A stretch of DNA of 64,000 bases. Source: Actinoallomurus sp963736325 (GTDB taxonomy: Bacteria > Actinomycetota > Actinomycetes > Streptosporangiales > Streptosporangiaceae). The stretch spans positions 1 through 64,000 of the forward strand of contig CAVTOG010000003.1 in the NCBI GenBank assembly GCA_963736325.1. Direction: 5' to 3'. The notes beneath the pieces were generated by a model. That model was not told the DNA's origin, searched no databases, and saw only the letters and a program-made list of their open reading frames with translations. A program made the translations under genes and the position numbers. The stretch's first letter is position 1, and each line of letters starts with the position of its first letter. Positions 15,822 to 23,548 of the stretch are shown piece after piece.

Positions 15822-16739
15822 TCAGCGGTCGGGTTCGGGGTCGGCGAGCCAGCCGAGGAACTCCTCGTCGAAGGACTGCGTGCGTTCTTCGTGCGGGAAG
15901 TGGCCGGCGCCCTCGATCAGTTTCCACCGGTACGGGGCCTCGACGTACCGGCCGGAGCCCTGGGCGCTGCGCGGCAGGACGTAGCGGTCCAGCGCGCCGT
16001 GCAGGTGCAGGACCGGGATCCGGATCGGCGAGCGCATCCGGCGCGCGTACCGCAGCCCGTCGGGGCGCAGCATCGAGCGGAGCGCCCAGCGGTTGTACTC
16101 CAGCGCGCAGTGCGCGACACCCGGGATCTGGAACGCCGACCGGTAGACCTGCTCGCTGCGGGTGTCCGGCCAGCCCGGCCCCGACCACTCGCGCAGCAGC
16201 TCGACGACGCGTTCGGCGTCGTTGCGTAGCAGGCGTTTCTCCGGGCCGATCGGCAGCTGAAGGCTCAGATTGTGGCGCGCCGCCCAGCCCTGCCCGCGTA
16301 CGTCCGTCAGCATCGAGTGCCCGAACCGCAGCGGGTGAGGCGCCGAGACCGCGACGAGCCGCTGGACGACCTTGGGGTGGTAGACGCCGATCGTCCAGGC
16401 GAGCAGGCCGCCCCAGTCGTGGCCGGCGATCGTGGCGTTCGACTCGCCGAGGGAGCGTACGAGCCCGGCGATGTCGCCGGCCAGCGTGACCAGGTCGTAT
16501 CCGCGTGGCGGCTTGTCGCTTCCGCCGTATCCGCGCAGGTCGACGGAGACCGCGCGGTAGCCGGCGTCGGCGAGGGGTTCGAGCTGCCGGTGCCATGACC
16601 ACCAGAACTCCGGGAAGCCGTGCAGCAGCAACACCAGCGGCCCGTCGCCGAGTTCGGCGATGTGGAAGCGGGTTCCGCCGGCGGTCACCGTCCGGTGCCG
16701 CCACGGGCCGGCGATCCGTACGGCGGAGTCTTCGTTCAC
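15822..16739 (-). CDS. Alpha/beta hydrolase, epoxide-hydrolase type (EphE-like)
   Basis: 305 aa from GTG at 16739, overlapping the previous stop by 4 nt (GTGA). Oxyanion motif HGFPEFWWSW, nucleophile elbow GHDWGG (Asp nucleophile, diagnostic of epoxide hydrolases and dehalogenases), acid in HGALDRYVLP and catalytic His in EGAGHFPHEE. A lid region lies between. It should open epoxides through an alkyl-enzyme ester. M. tuberculosis ephE (Rv3670) has the same neighbours (holin-like gene, marP), supporting orthology. Physiological substrate unknown. Confidence 0.92.
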   Translation of the reverse strand: MNEDSAVRIAGPWRHRTVTAGGTRFHIAELGDGPLVLLLHGFPEFWWSWHRQLEPLADAGYRAVSVDLRGYGGSDKPPRGYDLVTLAGDIAGLVRSLGESNATIAGHDWGGLLAWTIGVYHPKVVQRLVAVSAPHPLRFGHSMLTDVRGQGWAARHNLSLQLPIGPEKRLLRNDAERVVELLREWSGPGWPDTRSEQVYRSAFQIPGVAHCALEYNRWALRSMLRPDGLRYARRMRSPIRIPVLHLHGALDRYVLPRSAQGSGRYVEAPYRWKLIEGAGHFPHEERTQSFDEEFLGWLADPEPDR

Positions 16740-17167
16740 CCCGTCAGGGCAGCCGTGTCGTCGCCTCCGCCCCGGCGGAGGACCGCGAGGTCGTCCTTGA
16801 CGGTCTGGCGCGTACGGCTCACGCCGGAGATCTTCTTCATCCGCCACAGCCCGATGCCGACCAGCGCGGCGGCGAGCAGGACGTACACACCGGCGACGAT
16901 GATGAAGGCCAGCCAGTTCCACACGCCGAGCGTGATGAGGCCGTACGCGGCGGCGATCGAGAGCAGGATCACGACGATGCCGCCGATGAGCCCGGCGATG
17001 GCGAACAGCGTCGCGCCCAGGCCCGCTTTCTTGGCGTCGTCCTTGAGTTCGAGCTTGGCGAGTGTGATTTCGGACTTCACGAGGTGGGAGACGCTCGCGG
17101 TGGCGATCGCGACCAGCTCACCGACAGACTTGTCCTCGAGCTGCCCGTCGGACCGTACTTCGGTCAT
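16736..17167 (-). CDS. Holin-X-like small membrane protein
   Basis: 143 aa. An amphipathic N-terminal segment (SVGELVAIATASVSHLVKSE, then ITLAKLELKDDAKKAG) precedes two long hydrophobic helices (ATLFAIAGLIGGIVVILLS; WLAFIIVAGVYVLLAAALVG) and a charged tail. This is the actinobacterial Holin-X/DUF1469 type. Despite the name it is a housekeeping gene next to ephE (compare Rv3669), not a prophage holin. It may associate with the membrane and cell envelope. Translationally coupled to the hydrolase downstream. Confidence 0.85.
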   Translation of the reverse strand: MTEVRSDGQLEDKSVGELVAIATASVSHLVKSEITLAKLELKDDAKKAGLGATLFAIAGLIGGIVVILLSIAAAYGLITLGVWNWLAFIIVAGVYVLLAAALVGIGLWRMKKISGVSRTRQTVKDDLAVLRRGGGDDTAALTG

Positions 17168-17351
17168 GGGGACTTTCTCCTCTCAGTGCCGCTCCGCATC
17201 GGGAGCGGGCCCGGCGGGCGACCCTGCCCGTGCGTGCCCGCCGGGAAGGCGGCGGCGTCCATTCACCCCGAGCGACGAATACCGCCTTGTCAGAGGTTAG
17301 CCGTGTCGGGGGTTACCCGTCGTGACCATCCCCTTCGCGGCGCGAACGCGA

Positions 17352-17381
17352 AAGGGCGTGGCCGTGTGCGGCCACGCCCTT
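17352..17381 (-). terminator. Terminator of acs
   Basis: A 13-bp stem (AAGGGCGTGGCCG with its complement) and TGTG loop directly follows the acs stop codon; on the minus strand the stem is followed by TTCGCG. Confidence 0.85.
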
Positions 17382-17394
17382 CTCGCAGGATCGG

Positions 17395-19365
17395 TCAGTC
17401 TTCGTCCTTGGCGGCCGGGAGCTTGTCCTTGATGAGGTCCATGACCGTGCTGTCGGTCAGCGTGGTCACGTCACCGAGCGAGCGGTGCTCCGCGACGTCG
17501 CGGAGCAGGCGGCGCATGATCTTCCCGGAGCGGGTCTTGGGCAGCTCGGGAACGATCATGATCTGGCGCGGCTTGGCGATCGCGCCGAGGTGCTTGGCGA
17601 CGTGGTCGCGCAGCTCCTGGACGAGCGTGTCGCCATCGTCGACCGTGCTGCCGCGCAGGATCACGAACGCCACGATCGCCTGACCGGTGACCGGGTCGGT
17701 CGAGCCGACGACCGCGGCCTCGGCGACCTTCGGGTTCGACACCAGCGCCGACTCGACCTCGGTGGTGGAGATGTTGTGCCCGGAGACGAGCATGACGTCG
17801 TCGACGCGGCCGAGCAGCCACACGTCGCCGTCGGCGTCCTTCTTGGCGCCGTCGCCCGCGAAGTAGAGCCCGTCAAAGCGCGACCAGTACGTCTTGATGT
17901 AGCGCTCGTCGTCGCCCCAGATCGTACGGAGCATCGAGGGCCACGGCTCCTTGACGACCAGGAACCCGCCGCCGCCGTTCGGAACGGGCTGTCCCTGGTC
18001 GTCGACGACGTCGGCGACGATGCCGGGCAGCGGCCGCATCGCGGCGCCGGGCTTGCCGTGCGTCACACCGGGAAGCGGGGAGATCATCAGGGCGCCGGTC
18101 TCGGTCTGCCACCAGGTGTCCACGACCGGGGTACGGTCGCCGCCGATGTTCTCGCGGTACCAGACGTACGCCTCGGGGTTGATCGGCTCGCCGACCGAGC
18201 CCAGCAGGCGCAGCGACGACAGGTCGTGCTCGGCCGGGATCTCACCGCCCCACTTCATGAACGTGCGGATCGCGGTGGGCGCGCAGTAGAGGATCGACAC
18301 CTTGTACTTGGCGATCAGCTCCCACCAGCGGCCCTTGTGCGGCGTGTCGGGGGTGCCCTCGTACATGACGCTCGTCGCGCCGTTGGCCAGCGGGCCGTAC
18401 ACGATGTAGGAGTGCCCGGTCACCCAGCCGATGTCGGCCGCGGTCCAGAACACGTCGGTGTCCGGCTTGAGGTCGAAGACCGCGTTGTGCGTCCACGCGA
18501 CCTGCGTGAGGTATCCGCCCGTGGTGTGCAGGATGCCCTTCGGCTTCGCCGTGGTGCCCGAGGTGTACATGACGTACAGCGGGTGCTCGGCGTCGTGCGG
18601 CTGCGCCTCGTGCTCGTCGCTCTGGCGGTCGACGACGTCGTGCCACCACACGTCGCGGCCTTCGTTCCACGCGACGTCCTGGCCCGTCCGCCGTACGACG
18701 AGCACGGTGCGGACGTGGTCGACACCCTCGACGGCGTCGTCGACGTTGGGCTTGAGGGCGCTCGGCGCGCCGCGCCGGTAGCCGCCGTCCGAGGTGATCA
18801 CGACATGGGCGTCGCAGTCGTCGATGCGGTTGCGCAGCGCGTCGGAGGAGAACCCGCCGAAGACCACGGTGTGCGGCGCGCCGATGCGGGCGCAGGCCAG
18901 CATCGCGATCACCGTCTCCGGGATCATCGGCATGTAGATGGCGACCCGGTCACCCTTGTTCACACCCAGCTCGGTGAGGGCGTTGGCCGCCTTGCACACC
19001 TCGCTCTTGAGGTCGGAGTAGGTGATCGTACGGGTGTCGCCCGGCTCGCCCTCCCAGTGGTAGGCGACCTTGTCGCCGTTGCCGGCCTCGACGTGACGGT
19101 CGACGCAGTTGTACGCGACGTTGAGCTCACCGCCGACGAACCACTTGGCGAACGGCGGGTTCGACCAGTCGAGGACGGTGTCCCACTTGGTGCTCCAGTG
19201 GAGACGTTCGGCCTGCTTCGCCCAGAACGCGAGCCGGTCGGCGTCCGCCTCTCCGTAGGCGGCCTCGGTGACATTGGCCGCCGCGGCCAGCTCTGCGGGG
19301 GGCGCGAACCGCCGGCTTTCCTGAAGGAGGTTGGAAAGGGTCTCGTGAGGGGGGTCCTGCGCCAC
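17395..19365 (-). CDS. acs: Acetyl-CoA synthetase (AMP-forming)
   Basis: 656 aa, close to the 652 aa of E. coli Acs. ATP-binding loop YTSGTTAKPKGILHTTGGY, acetate-pocket/A5 motif WWQTETGAL, GEPINPEAYVW and the C-terminal RSGKIMRR, whose lysine is the adenylation catalytic residue and the regulatory acetylation site. It converts acetate, ATP and CoA to acetyl-CoA. Start chosen as GTG at 19365 since AAGGAG lies 6 nt upstream; an upstream ATG (19380) has no Shine-Dalgarno. Same position as acs in M. tuberculosis and S. coelicolor. Confidence 0.97.
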   Translation of the reverse strand: MAQDPPHETLSNLLQESRRFAPPAELAAAANVTEAAYGEADADRLAFWAKQAERLHWSTKWDTVLDWSNPPFAKWFVGGELNVAYNCVDRHVEAGNGDKVAYHWEGEPGDTRTITYSDLKSEVCKAANALTELGVNKGDRVAIYMPMIPETVIAMLACARIGAPHTVVFGGFSSDALRNRIDDCDAHVVITSDGGYRRGAPSALKPNVDDAVEGVDHVRTVLVVRRTGQDVAWNEGRDVWWHDVVDRQSDEHEAQPHDAEHPLYVMYTSGTTAKPKGILHTTGGYLTQVAWTHNAVFDLKPDTDVFWTAADIGWVTGHSYIVYGPLANGATSVMYEGTPDTPHKGRWWELIAKYKVSILYCAPTAIRTFMKWGGEIPAEHDLSSLRLLGSVGEPINPEAYVWYRENIGGDRTPVVDTWWQTETGALMISPLPGVTHGKPGAAMRPLPGIVADVVDDQGQPVPNGGGGFLVVKEPWPSMLRTIWGDDERYIKTYWSRFDGLYFAGDGAKKDADGDVWLLGRVDDVMLVSGHNISTTEVESALVSNPKVAEAAVVGSTDPVTGQAIVAFVILRGSTVDDGDTLVQELRDHVAKHLGAIAKPRQIMIVPELPKTRSGKIMRRLLRDVAEHRSLGDVTTLTDSTVMDLIKDKLPAAKDED

Positions 19366-19480
19366 GGTGCGCTCCTTCATCCAGAGTTGAGGACGGCGGT
19401 CACCGCCCACTTCAGCAGGTGTACGACGGTAGTGACAAGAGGTGTACGGACCCCGCGAAGGCTACCCGGCGCCCGCCAAA

Positions 19481-19486
19481 TAGGGT
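19481..19486 (+). promoter_or_regulatory. -10 box of a probable leaderless promoter for the Fic-like gene
   Basis: TAGGGT ends 7 nt before the ATG at 19494; there is no Shine-Dalgarno. Confidence 0.45.
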
Positions 19487-19493
19487 CATCCGC

Positions 19494-20279
19494 ATGACCG
19501 ATCCATTCGCCCACGTCGCGGGCTTGCCGGACGTTTCCGAAGCCGTCGCGGAGGCGCGGGAATCCGTGGACCGCCTGCTCGGCCATCGGATCCTCCGGCG
19601 CCGCAGCCCTGAGGTGTCGGCAGAGGCGGCGCTGCGCGGGGCGCGGGCGTCGGCCTCGCTGGAGGGCGTCTCCGTTCCGATCGAGGACGTACGCGGGGGG
19701 TTCGCGACGGATCCGATCGTGCAGGGGGCGTTGCGGGTCTCGGCGGAGCTGGGATCCTTGGCGGGCACGTGGCGGAACGCCCCTCGTCAGGTGCTGGCCC
19801 GCCTGCACGCCCTCGCCGCGGCGCACGGGCCGTATCCGGAAGATCTCGGACGGCCGCGTTCCTCTTCCGCCGCGCAGGACCCCCTGGGGCTCGGGGCGGC
19901 GCCCTCGCCGGACGCCGTCGCCGCGAGGCTCGACTCGCTGAGCGGGCTGCTGGTCGCGCCCACCACGGCTCCCGCCGTCGTCGTCTCGGCGATCGTGCAC
20001 GGGGAACTCCTGGCGCTCCGGCCGTTCGGGTGGGGGGACGGGGTGGTGGCGCGTGCCGCCGCTCATCTCACGTTGATCGACCGGGGGCTGGATCCGAAGG
20101 CGCTGATCGCGCCCTCGGTGGGACACGCGGAGCTGGGGGCCGCGTACGGGGAGGCGCTCGCGGGGTATGCGAGCGGGAGCCCGGCCGGGGTCGCCCGATG
20201 GGTGCGGCACTGCGCCGAGGCGGTCGCGCTGGGAGCGCGTGATGCACTTGCCGTGTGCGAGGCTTTCAATCGTTCTTGA
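19494..20279 (+). CDS. Fic-fold protein with degenerate active site
   Basis: 261 aa. The N-terminal segment ARASASLEGVSVPIEDVRGG resembles the Fic_N helix (S-x-I-E-G), and the C-terminal part HGELLALRPFGWGDGVVARA aligns with the Fic motif HxFx(D/E)GNGRxxR, but the catalytic His is Arg, and the GNGR anion hole reads GDGV. AMPylation is therefore unlikely. Such proteins are conserved beside acs in actinobacteria; function unknown. ATG at 19494, probably leaderless. It is divergent from acs, with about 130 bp between the genes. Confidence 0.7.
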   Translation: MTDPFAHVAGLPDVSEAVAEARESVDRLLGHRILRRRSPEVSAEAALRGARASASLEGVSVPIEDVRGGFATDPIVQGALRVSAELGSLAGTWRNAPRQVLARLHALAAAHGPYPEDLGRPRSSSAAQDPLGLGAAPSPDAVAARLDSLSGLLVAPTTAPAVVVSAIVHGELLALRPFGWGDGVVARAAAHLTLIDRGLDPKALIAPSVGHAELGAAYGEALAGYASGSPAGVARWVRHCAEAVALGARDALAVCEAFNRS

Positions 20280-20305
20280 GGTATTTCATGCTTTAGTGCT
20301 GTGTG

Positions 20306-20358
20306 TCGCTTTTGCTGTTTTAGTGCAAAAGCGAGCGGCGTTCCCTCGGGAACGCCGC
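20306..20358 (+). terminator. Tandem hairpins after the Fic-like gene
   Basis: The first hairpin has a 10-bp stem (TCGCTTTTGC with GCAAAAGCGA, 20306-20315 and 20325-20334) with a T-rich 9-nt loop. The second follows without a gap (GCGGCGTTCCC with GGGAACGCCGC, 20335-20345 and 20348-20358). Probably a double terminator. Confidence 0.7.
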
Positions 20359-20918
20359 CAGCCGTCACGTCACACCGGGTTACCAAGCGTGCACCTCTAT
20401 TACGTCGGTTCGGGACAAGCCCGTTCCGACACGCCTCCCGCGGCTGGTCGCGCGTGGGTGCCCGGCTGCCGTACTCGGACACTGGGTCCGTGACACCTGT
20501 CTACGCCGAATTCTCCCAGATGACAAGCCCTTGGTTCGCTGTTGGCATTGTCTAGGTGTTCGCCTATGACGAGGGTGCTTCGCGAATGGGGTGTTCGGCG
20601 TACACCAGCGCTTTTCGCTTCTAGCGTTGGGCAAGTAGTGACACAGAGTGATCTACTTTCGGTGTCGGACCTAAGAACGATCTAGGGTCCGTCCGGTACG
20701 CTTCATGACTTGCGGCCACTGTTTTCTGTGTGCCTATTGTGGCCTATGTCCCCGTGCGTGATCATGTCTCTGGTCACGAAATAAGCAGCCTCTCGACGGA
20801 ACTCTCCGCGATGGGGCAGCATATGTTGAATCTGCATACACTGAGGAGGCTGGGCTTACGTACTGGTGACGCAGGCCTGGGCTCTAGTTTGCCCCTCAAT
20901 CGTTCCCCGGAAACGGAA

Positions 20919-20986
20919 CCGGCTCTACCCCCCCCAGAGCCGGACCGTACGGCGACCCCCGCTCTCCCCCCCCGGCGGGGGTCGCC
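20919..20986 (+). terminator. Tandem hairpins with C-rich loops; attenuator or sRNA terminator
   Basis: Hairpin 1 pairs CCGGCTCT with AGAGCCGG (20919-20926, 20936-20943). Hairpin 2 pairs GGCGACCCCCGC with GCGGGGGTCGCC (20951-20962, 20975-20986) around a 12-nt loop rich in C and is followed by TTGTCTCT. It lies about 100 bp upstream of ssd. It may end a short leader or small RNA transcript, or attenuate the tad operon. Confidence 0.55.
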
Positions 20987-21006
20987 TTGTCTCTACCCTC
21001 AGGAAG

Positions 21007-21015
21007 TTATCCACA
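21007..21015 (+). promoter_or_regulatory. Perfect DnaA box (TTATCCACA) upstream of ssd
   Basis: TTATCCACA in the context GAAGTTATCCACAG, 74 bp upstream of ssd. The same 14-bp string recurs downstream of tadC at 25895-25908. Confidence 0.4.
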
Positions 21016-21088
21016 GGGTGTGGGTGGGTCTTCTGGGGGGCGGTGGACGGCGCGCAGGGTGTATCTCGCCTGAGTCGAGGGAGATGAG

Positions 21089-22150
21089 ATGCCCGCCGCC
21101 ATTCTTTTCGTGTCATCCGACGTTGCCCTGCTGGACGACCTGCTGCGCCTCGCCGCCGCAGCCGACGTCCCGGCCATCGCCGAATCCGCGCCGTCCCGCT
21201 CCGACTGGCACGACGCGGGGTTGGTGGTCGTCGGAGCCGAAGCGGCCGCCGGCCTGGCCGGGTGGTCACGCCGGGCGGGAGTGGTGCTGGTCAGCGGATC
21301 CCCGTGCGGTGAAGACGTCTACCGCCTGGCCGTCGACATCGGCGCCCAGGACGTCGCCGTCCTCCCCGAGGCCCAGGCCTGGCTGATCGACCGGATGGCG
21401 GCGGCGGCCGAGCCCGCCGCCGGCCGCGGTGCCGTGATCGGCGTCCTGGGCGGTCGCGGAGGCGCGGGCGCCAGCGTCTTATCCGTCGTCCTGGCCCGCT
21501 CCGCCGCGACCCGCGGCCTCCGCACGTTGCTGGTCGACGGAGACCCCTTGGGCGGCGGCATCGACCTGGTCCTGGGCACGGAGGCATCACCAGGCGCCCG
21601 CTGGAACGACTTCTGCGACCGCCGAGGCCGCCTGAGCGGCACGGCCCTGCACGACTCACTACCGGCCGCCTCCGGCCTGGCCGTGCTGTCGTGGCACCGA
21701 GGAGCCGTGGAGCCCCTTGCCGGGGAGACGATGAGGTCGGTCCTGGACGCGGCGTCCCGCGGTTACGAGTTGGCAGTGGTCGACCTGCCACGTCACCTGA
21801 GCGAGGCAGCGGCCGAGGCCCTGTCCTGCGCCGACACGACCTTGCTGGTGGTCCCTGCGGAAGTCCGCGCCACGGTCGCCGCCGACCGTGTCGCCGAGAC
21901 GGTACGACCGCACACGAAGGACCTACGCGTCGTCGTGCGAGGCCCTGCCCCTGGAGGCCTCAAGCCGTCGGTGATCGCAGAGTCCTTGCGCCTGCCACTG
22001 GCCGGCACGATCTCCACGGACCGTCGGCTGGCGGCCGCTTTGGAACGCGGCGATCCACCGCCCGCCGGGCGCCTCAATACTTTCTGCGCCCGCTTCCTCG
22101 ACTCGCTGGCCCGCGCCGGTCTCTGTCCCGACGTCGACCGGGGACAGTGA
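21089..22150 (+). CDS. ssd: Ssd/CpaE-like P-loop protein of the Tad neighbourhood
   Basis: 353 aa. An N-terminal receiver-like region (MPAAILFVSSDVALLDDLL) is followed by a MinD/ParA-type ATPase domain with the degenerate Walker A GGRGGAGASVLSVVLARSA, LLVDGDPLGGGIDLVLG and VVDLPRHLSEAA. This is the helicase/secretion-neighbourhood CpaE-like family; the M. tuberculosis orthologue Ssd (Rv3660c) inhibits septation and affects dormancy gene expression. Here the nucleotide-binding lysine of GKT/S is replaced (GAS), so ATP hydrolysis may be weak. It is the first gene of the tad operon; its stop overlaps the following small ORF by GTGA. Confidence 0.9.
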   Translation: MPAAILFVSSDVALLDDLLRLAAAADVPAIAESAPSRSDWHDAGLVVVGAEAAAGLAGWSRRAGVVLVSGSPCGEDVYRLAVDIGAQDVAVLPEAQAWLIDRMAAAAEPAAGRGAVIGVLGGRGGAGASVLSVVLARSAATRGLRTLLVDGDPLGGGIDLVLGTEASPGARWNDFCDRRGRLSGTALHDSLPAASGLAVLSWHRGAVEPLAGETMRSVLDAASRGYELAVVDLPRHLSEAAAEALSCADTTLLVVPAEVRATVAADRVAETVRPHTKDLRVVVRGPAPGGLKPSVIAESLRLPLAGTISTDRRLAAALERGDPPPAGRLNTFCARFLDSLARAGLCPDVDRGQ

Positions 22151-22335
22151 GCCGGATGGAGCCGTCCGACGTGACCGATGCGGTCCGTGTGGGGTTGATC
22201 GGTGCGGGTGCGGGTGCGGCGGCGCACGTGACTGTGGCGTTGCGGGCGGAGCGGCGGGTCCTCGCTGGTGCCGGAGTTTCCTCGCTCGCCGATGAGGTTC
22301 CGTTCACCACGGCCGACAGCGACGGACGGCGGTGA
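22147..22335 (+). pseudogene. 62-aa ORF: truncated tandem copy of the tadA 5' end
   Basis: The product contains MEPSDVTDAVRVGLIGAGAG and ERRVLAGAGVSSLADEV, clearly parallel to the start of the tadA product just downstream (MEPSDLTDAVRVRLIGAGAA, EGRVLGDTEVLSLADEV). After about 52 residues the similarity stops and the frame ends at TGA. The copies differ at many positions, so the duplication is old. Start and stop are both overlapped (GTGA at each end), so it may still be translated in the operon. Either a decaying duplication or a retained small protein carrying the TadA N-terminal helices. Confidence 0.8.
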
Positions 22336-22490
22336 GGCGGATGGAGCCATCGGATCTGACCGATGCGGTCCGCGTGAGGTTGATCGGTGCGGGTGCGGCG
22401 CCGACGGCGGCACATGTGGCCGCTGCGTTGCGGGCGGAGGGCCGGGTCCTCGGTGACACCGAAGTGCTCTCGCTCGCCGACGAGGTCCGG
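22147..22490 (+). repeat. Diverged tandem duplication (about 160-bp units)
   Basis: Unit 1 is 22147-22302 and unit 2 is 22332-22490, offset about 185 bp, alignable over their whole length at roughly three-quarters identity by eye. Unit 2 is the true 5' end of tadA. Confidence 0.8.
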
Positions 22491-23498
22491 GCCGACCTGG
22501 TGGGCGCGGGCCCGCTCGACCCGCTGCTTCGGGACCCCGACGTCACCGACGTCTTGGTGAACGGCCCCGGCGAGGTGTGGGTGGACACGGGCGACGGCCT
22601 CCGGCTCACCCCGGTCCGCTTCCCCGATGAGCCGGCCGTACGCCGCCTGGCCCAGAGACTCGCCGCCGTGGCCGGCCGACGCCTGGACGACACCGCCCCG
22701 TACGCCGACGCCCGCCTGCCGGGCGGCGTACGCCTCCACGCGGTTCTCCCACCGATCGCCTCCGCCGGCACGACGATGTCACTGCGCCTGCCGAGACGCC
22801 GAGCGTTCGGCCTGGAAGAACTCATTGCGGCCGGTACGGTGTCCGCGGCGGGCGCGGTCCTCCTCGGCCGCCTGGTCACCGCCCGAGTGGCGTTCCTCGT
22901 CACCGGCGGTACGGGCTGCGGCAAGACGACGGTCCTGTCGAGCCTGCTCTCACTGGCCGATCCGGGAGAGCGGCTGGTCCTCGTCGAGGACTCCGCCGAA
23001 CTCCACCCCGCACACCCCCACGTCGTGGGCCTGGAGGCACGCCCACCGAACGTCGAGGGAGCGGGCGAGGTAACCCTCCACGACCTGGTGCGCCAAGCAC
23101 TCCGAATGCGCCCTGACCGCCTGGTCGTCGGAGAAGTACGCGGCTCGGAGGTCGTCGCTTTGCTGGCGGCTTTGAACACAGGCCACGAGGGCGGCTGCGC
23201 AACCATCCACGCCAACACACCAGCGGACGTCCCGGCCCGCCTGGAGGCCCTCGCCTGCGCCGCCGGCCTGACCCGCACCGCCGTCCACAGCCAGCTCTCC
23301 GCCGCTCTGGACGCCGTGATCCACCTGGTAAGAGCCCCAGGCGGCCGCCGCCGAGTGTCCGAGATCTGCGTTTTCGAGAGAGACCGGAACGGCCTGGTCC
23401 ACGTCACCCCGGCCGTCTCCTACGACCCGTCCGGCCAGGCCACCGAAGGCCCGGGAATGCCGATCCTGGAACAGCAACTGACGAGGTCGATCACATGA
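22332..23498 (+). CDS. tadA: TadA/CpaF-family secretion ATPase
   Basis: 388 aa. Walker A TGGTGCGKTTVLSSLL, Asp box VLVEDSAEL, Walker B MRPDRLVVGEVRG and His box HEGGCATIHANTP, all hallmarks of the TadA/CpaF hexameric ATPase that powers Flp pilus assembly at the cytoplasmic face. The N-terminal 55 residues are the part duplicated upstream. Start GTG at 22332 (overlapping the preceding stop); the internal ATG at 22341 is possible. Orthologue position as Rv3659c. Confidence 0.95.
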   Translation: MRRMEPSDLTDAVRVRLIGAGAAPTAAHVAAALRAEGRVLGDTEVLSLADEVRADLVGAGPLDPLLRDPDVTDVLVNGPGEVWVDTGDGLRLTPVRFPDEPAVRRLAQRLAAVAGRRLDDTAPYADARLPGGVRLHAVLPPIASAGTTMSLRLPRRRAFGLEELIAAGTVSAAGAVLLGRLVTARVAFLVTGGTGCGKTTVLSSLLSLADPGERLVLVEDSAELHPAHPHVVGLEARPPNVEGAGEVTLHDLVRQALRMRPDRLVVGEVRGSEVVALLAALNTGHEGGCATIHANTPADVPARLEALACAAGLTRTAVHSQLSAALDAVIHLVRAPGGRRRVSEICVFERDRNGLVHVTPAVSYDPSGQATEGPGMPILEQQLTRSIT

Positions 23499-23548
23499 CC
23501 CCTTCAGACGAACGCGTCACTCCGCATCGGAAGACCGCCCGGACATGA
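23495..23548 (+). CDS. 17-codon coupling ORF between tadA and tadB
   Basis: ATG at 23495 overlaps the tadA stop (ATGA) and its own stop overlaps the tadB ATG (ATGA, 23545-23548). The peptide is MTPSDERVTPHRKTART. It carries ribosomes from tadA to tadB, so its value may be only translational coupling. Confidence 0.4.
   Translation: MTPSDERVTPHRKTART

Larger units (their letters stand above)
20359..21088. other. 730-bp intergenic region upstream of the tad operon
   Basis: No convincing gene on either strand: all open frames lack coding-like third-position GC. The left two thirds are less GC-rich than the surroundings. It contains two hairpins near 20919-20986 and a perfect DnaA-type box at 21007-21015. 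It is the likely promoter and leader region of the ssd-tad operon. Confidence 0.6.

Noticed and set aside
14631..17167. Prophage (endolysin plus holin)
   Set aside because: The holin-like gene belongs to a conserved housekeeping cluster with ephE, on the other strand; no structural or integrase genes are present.
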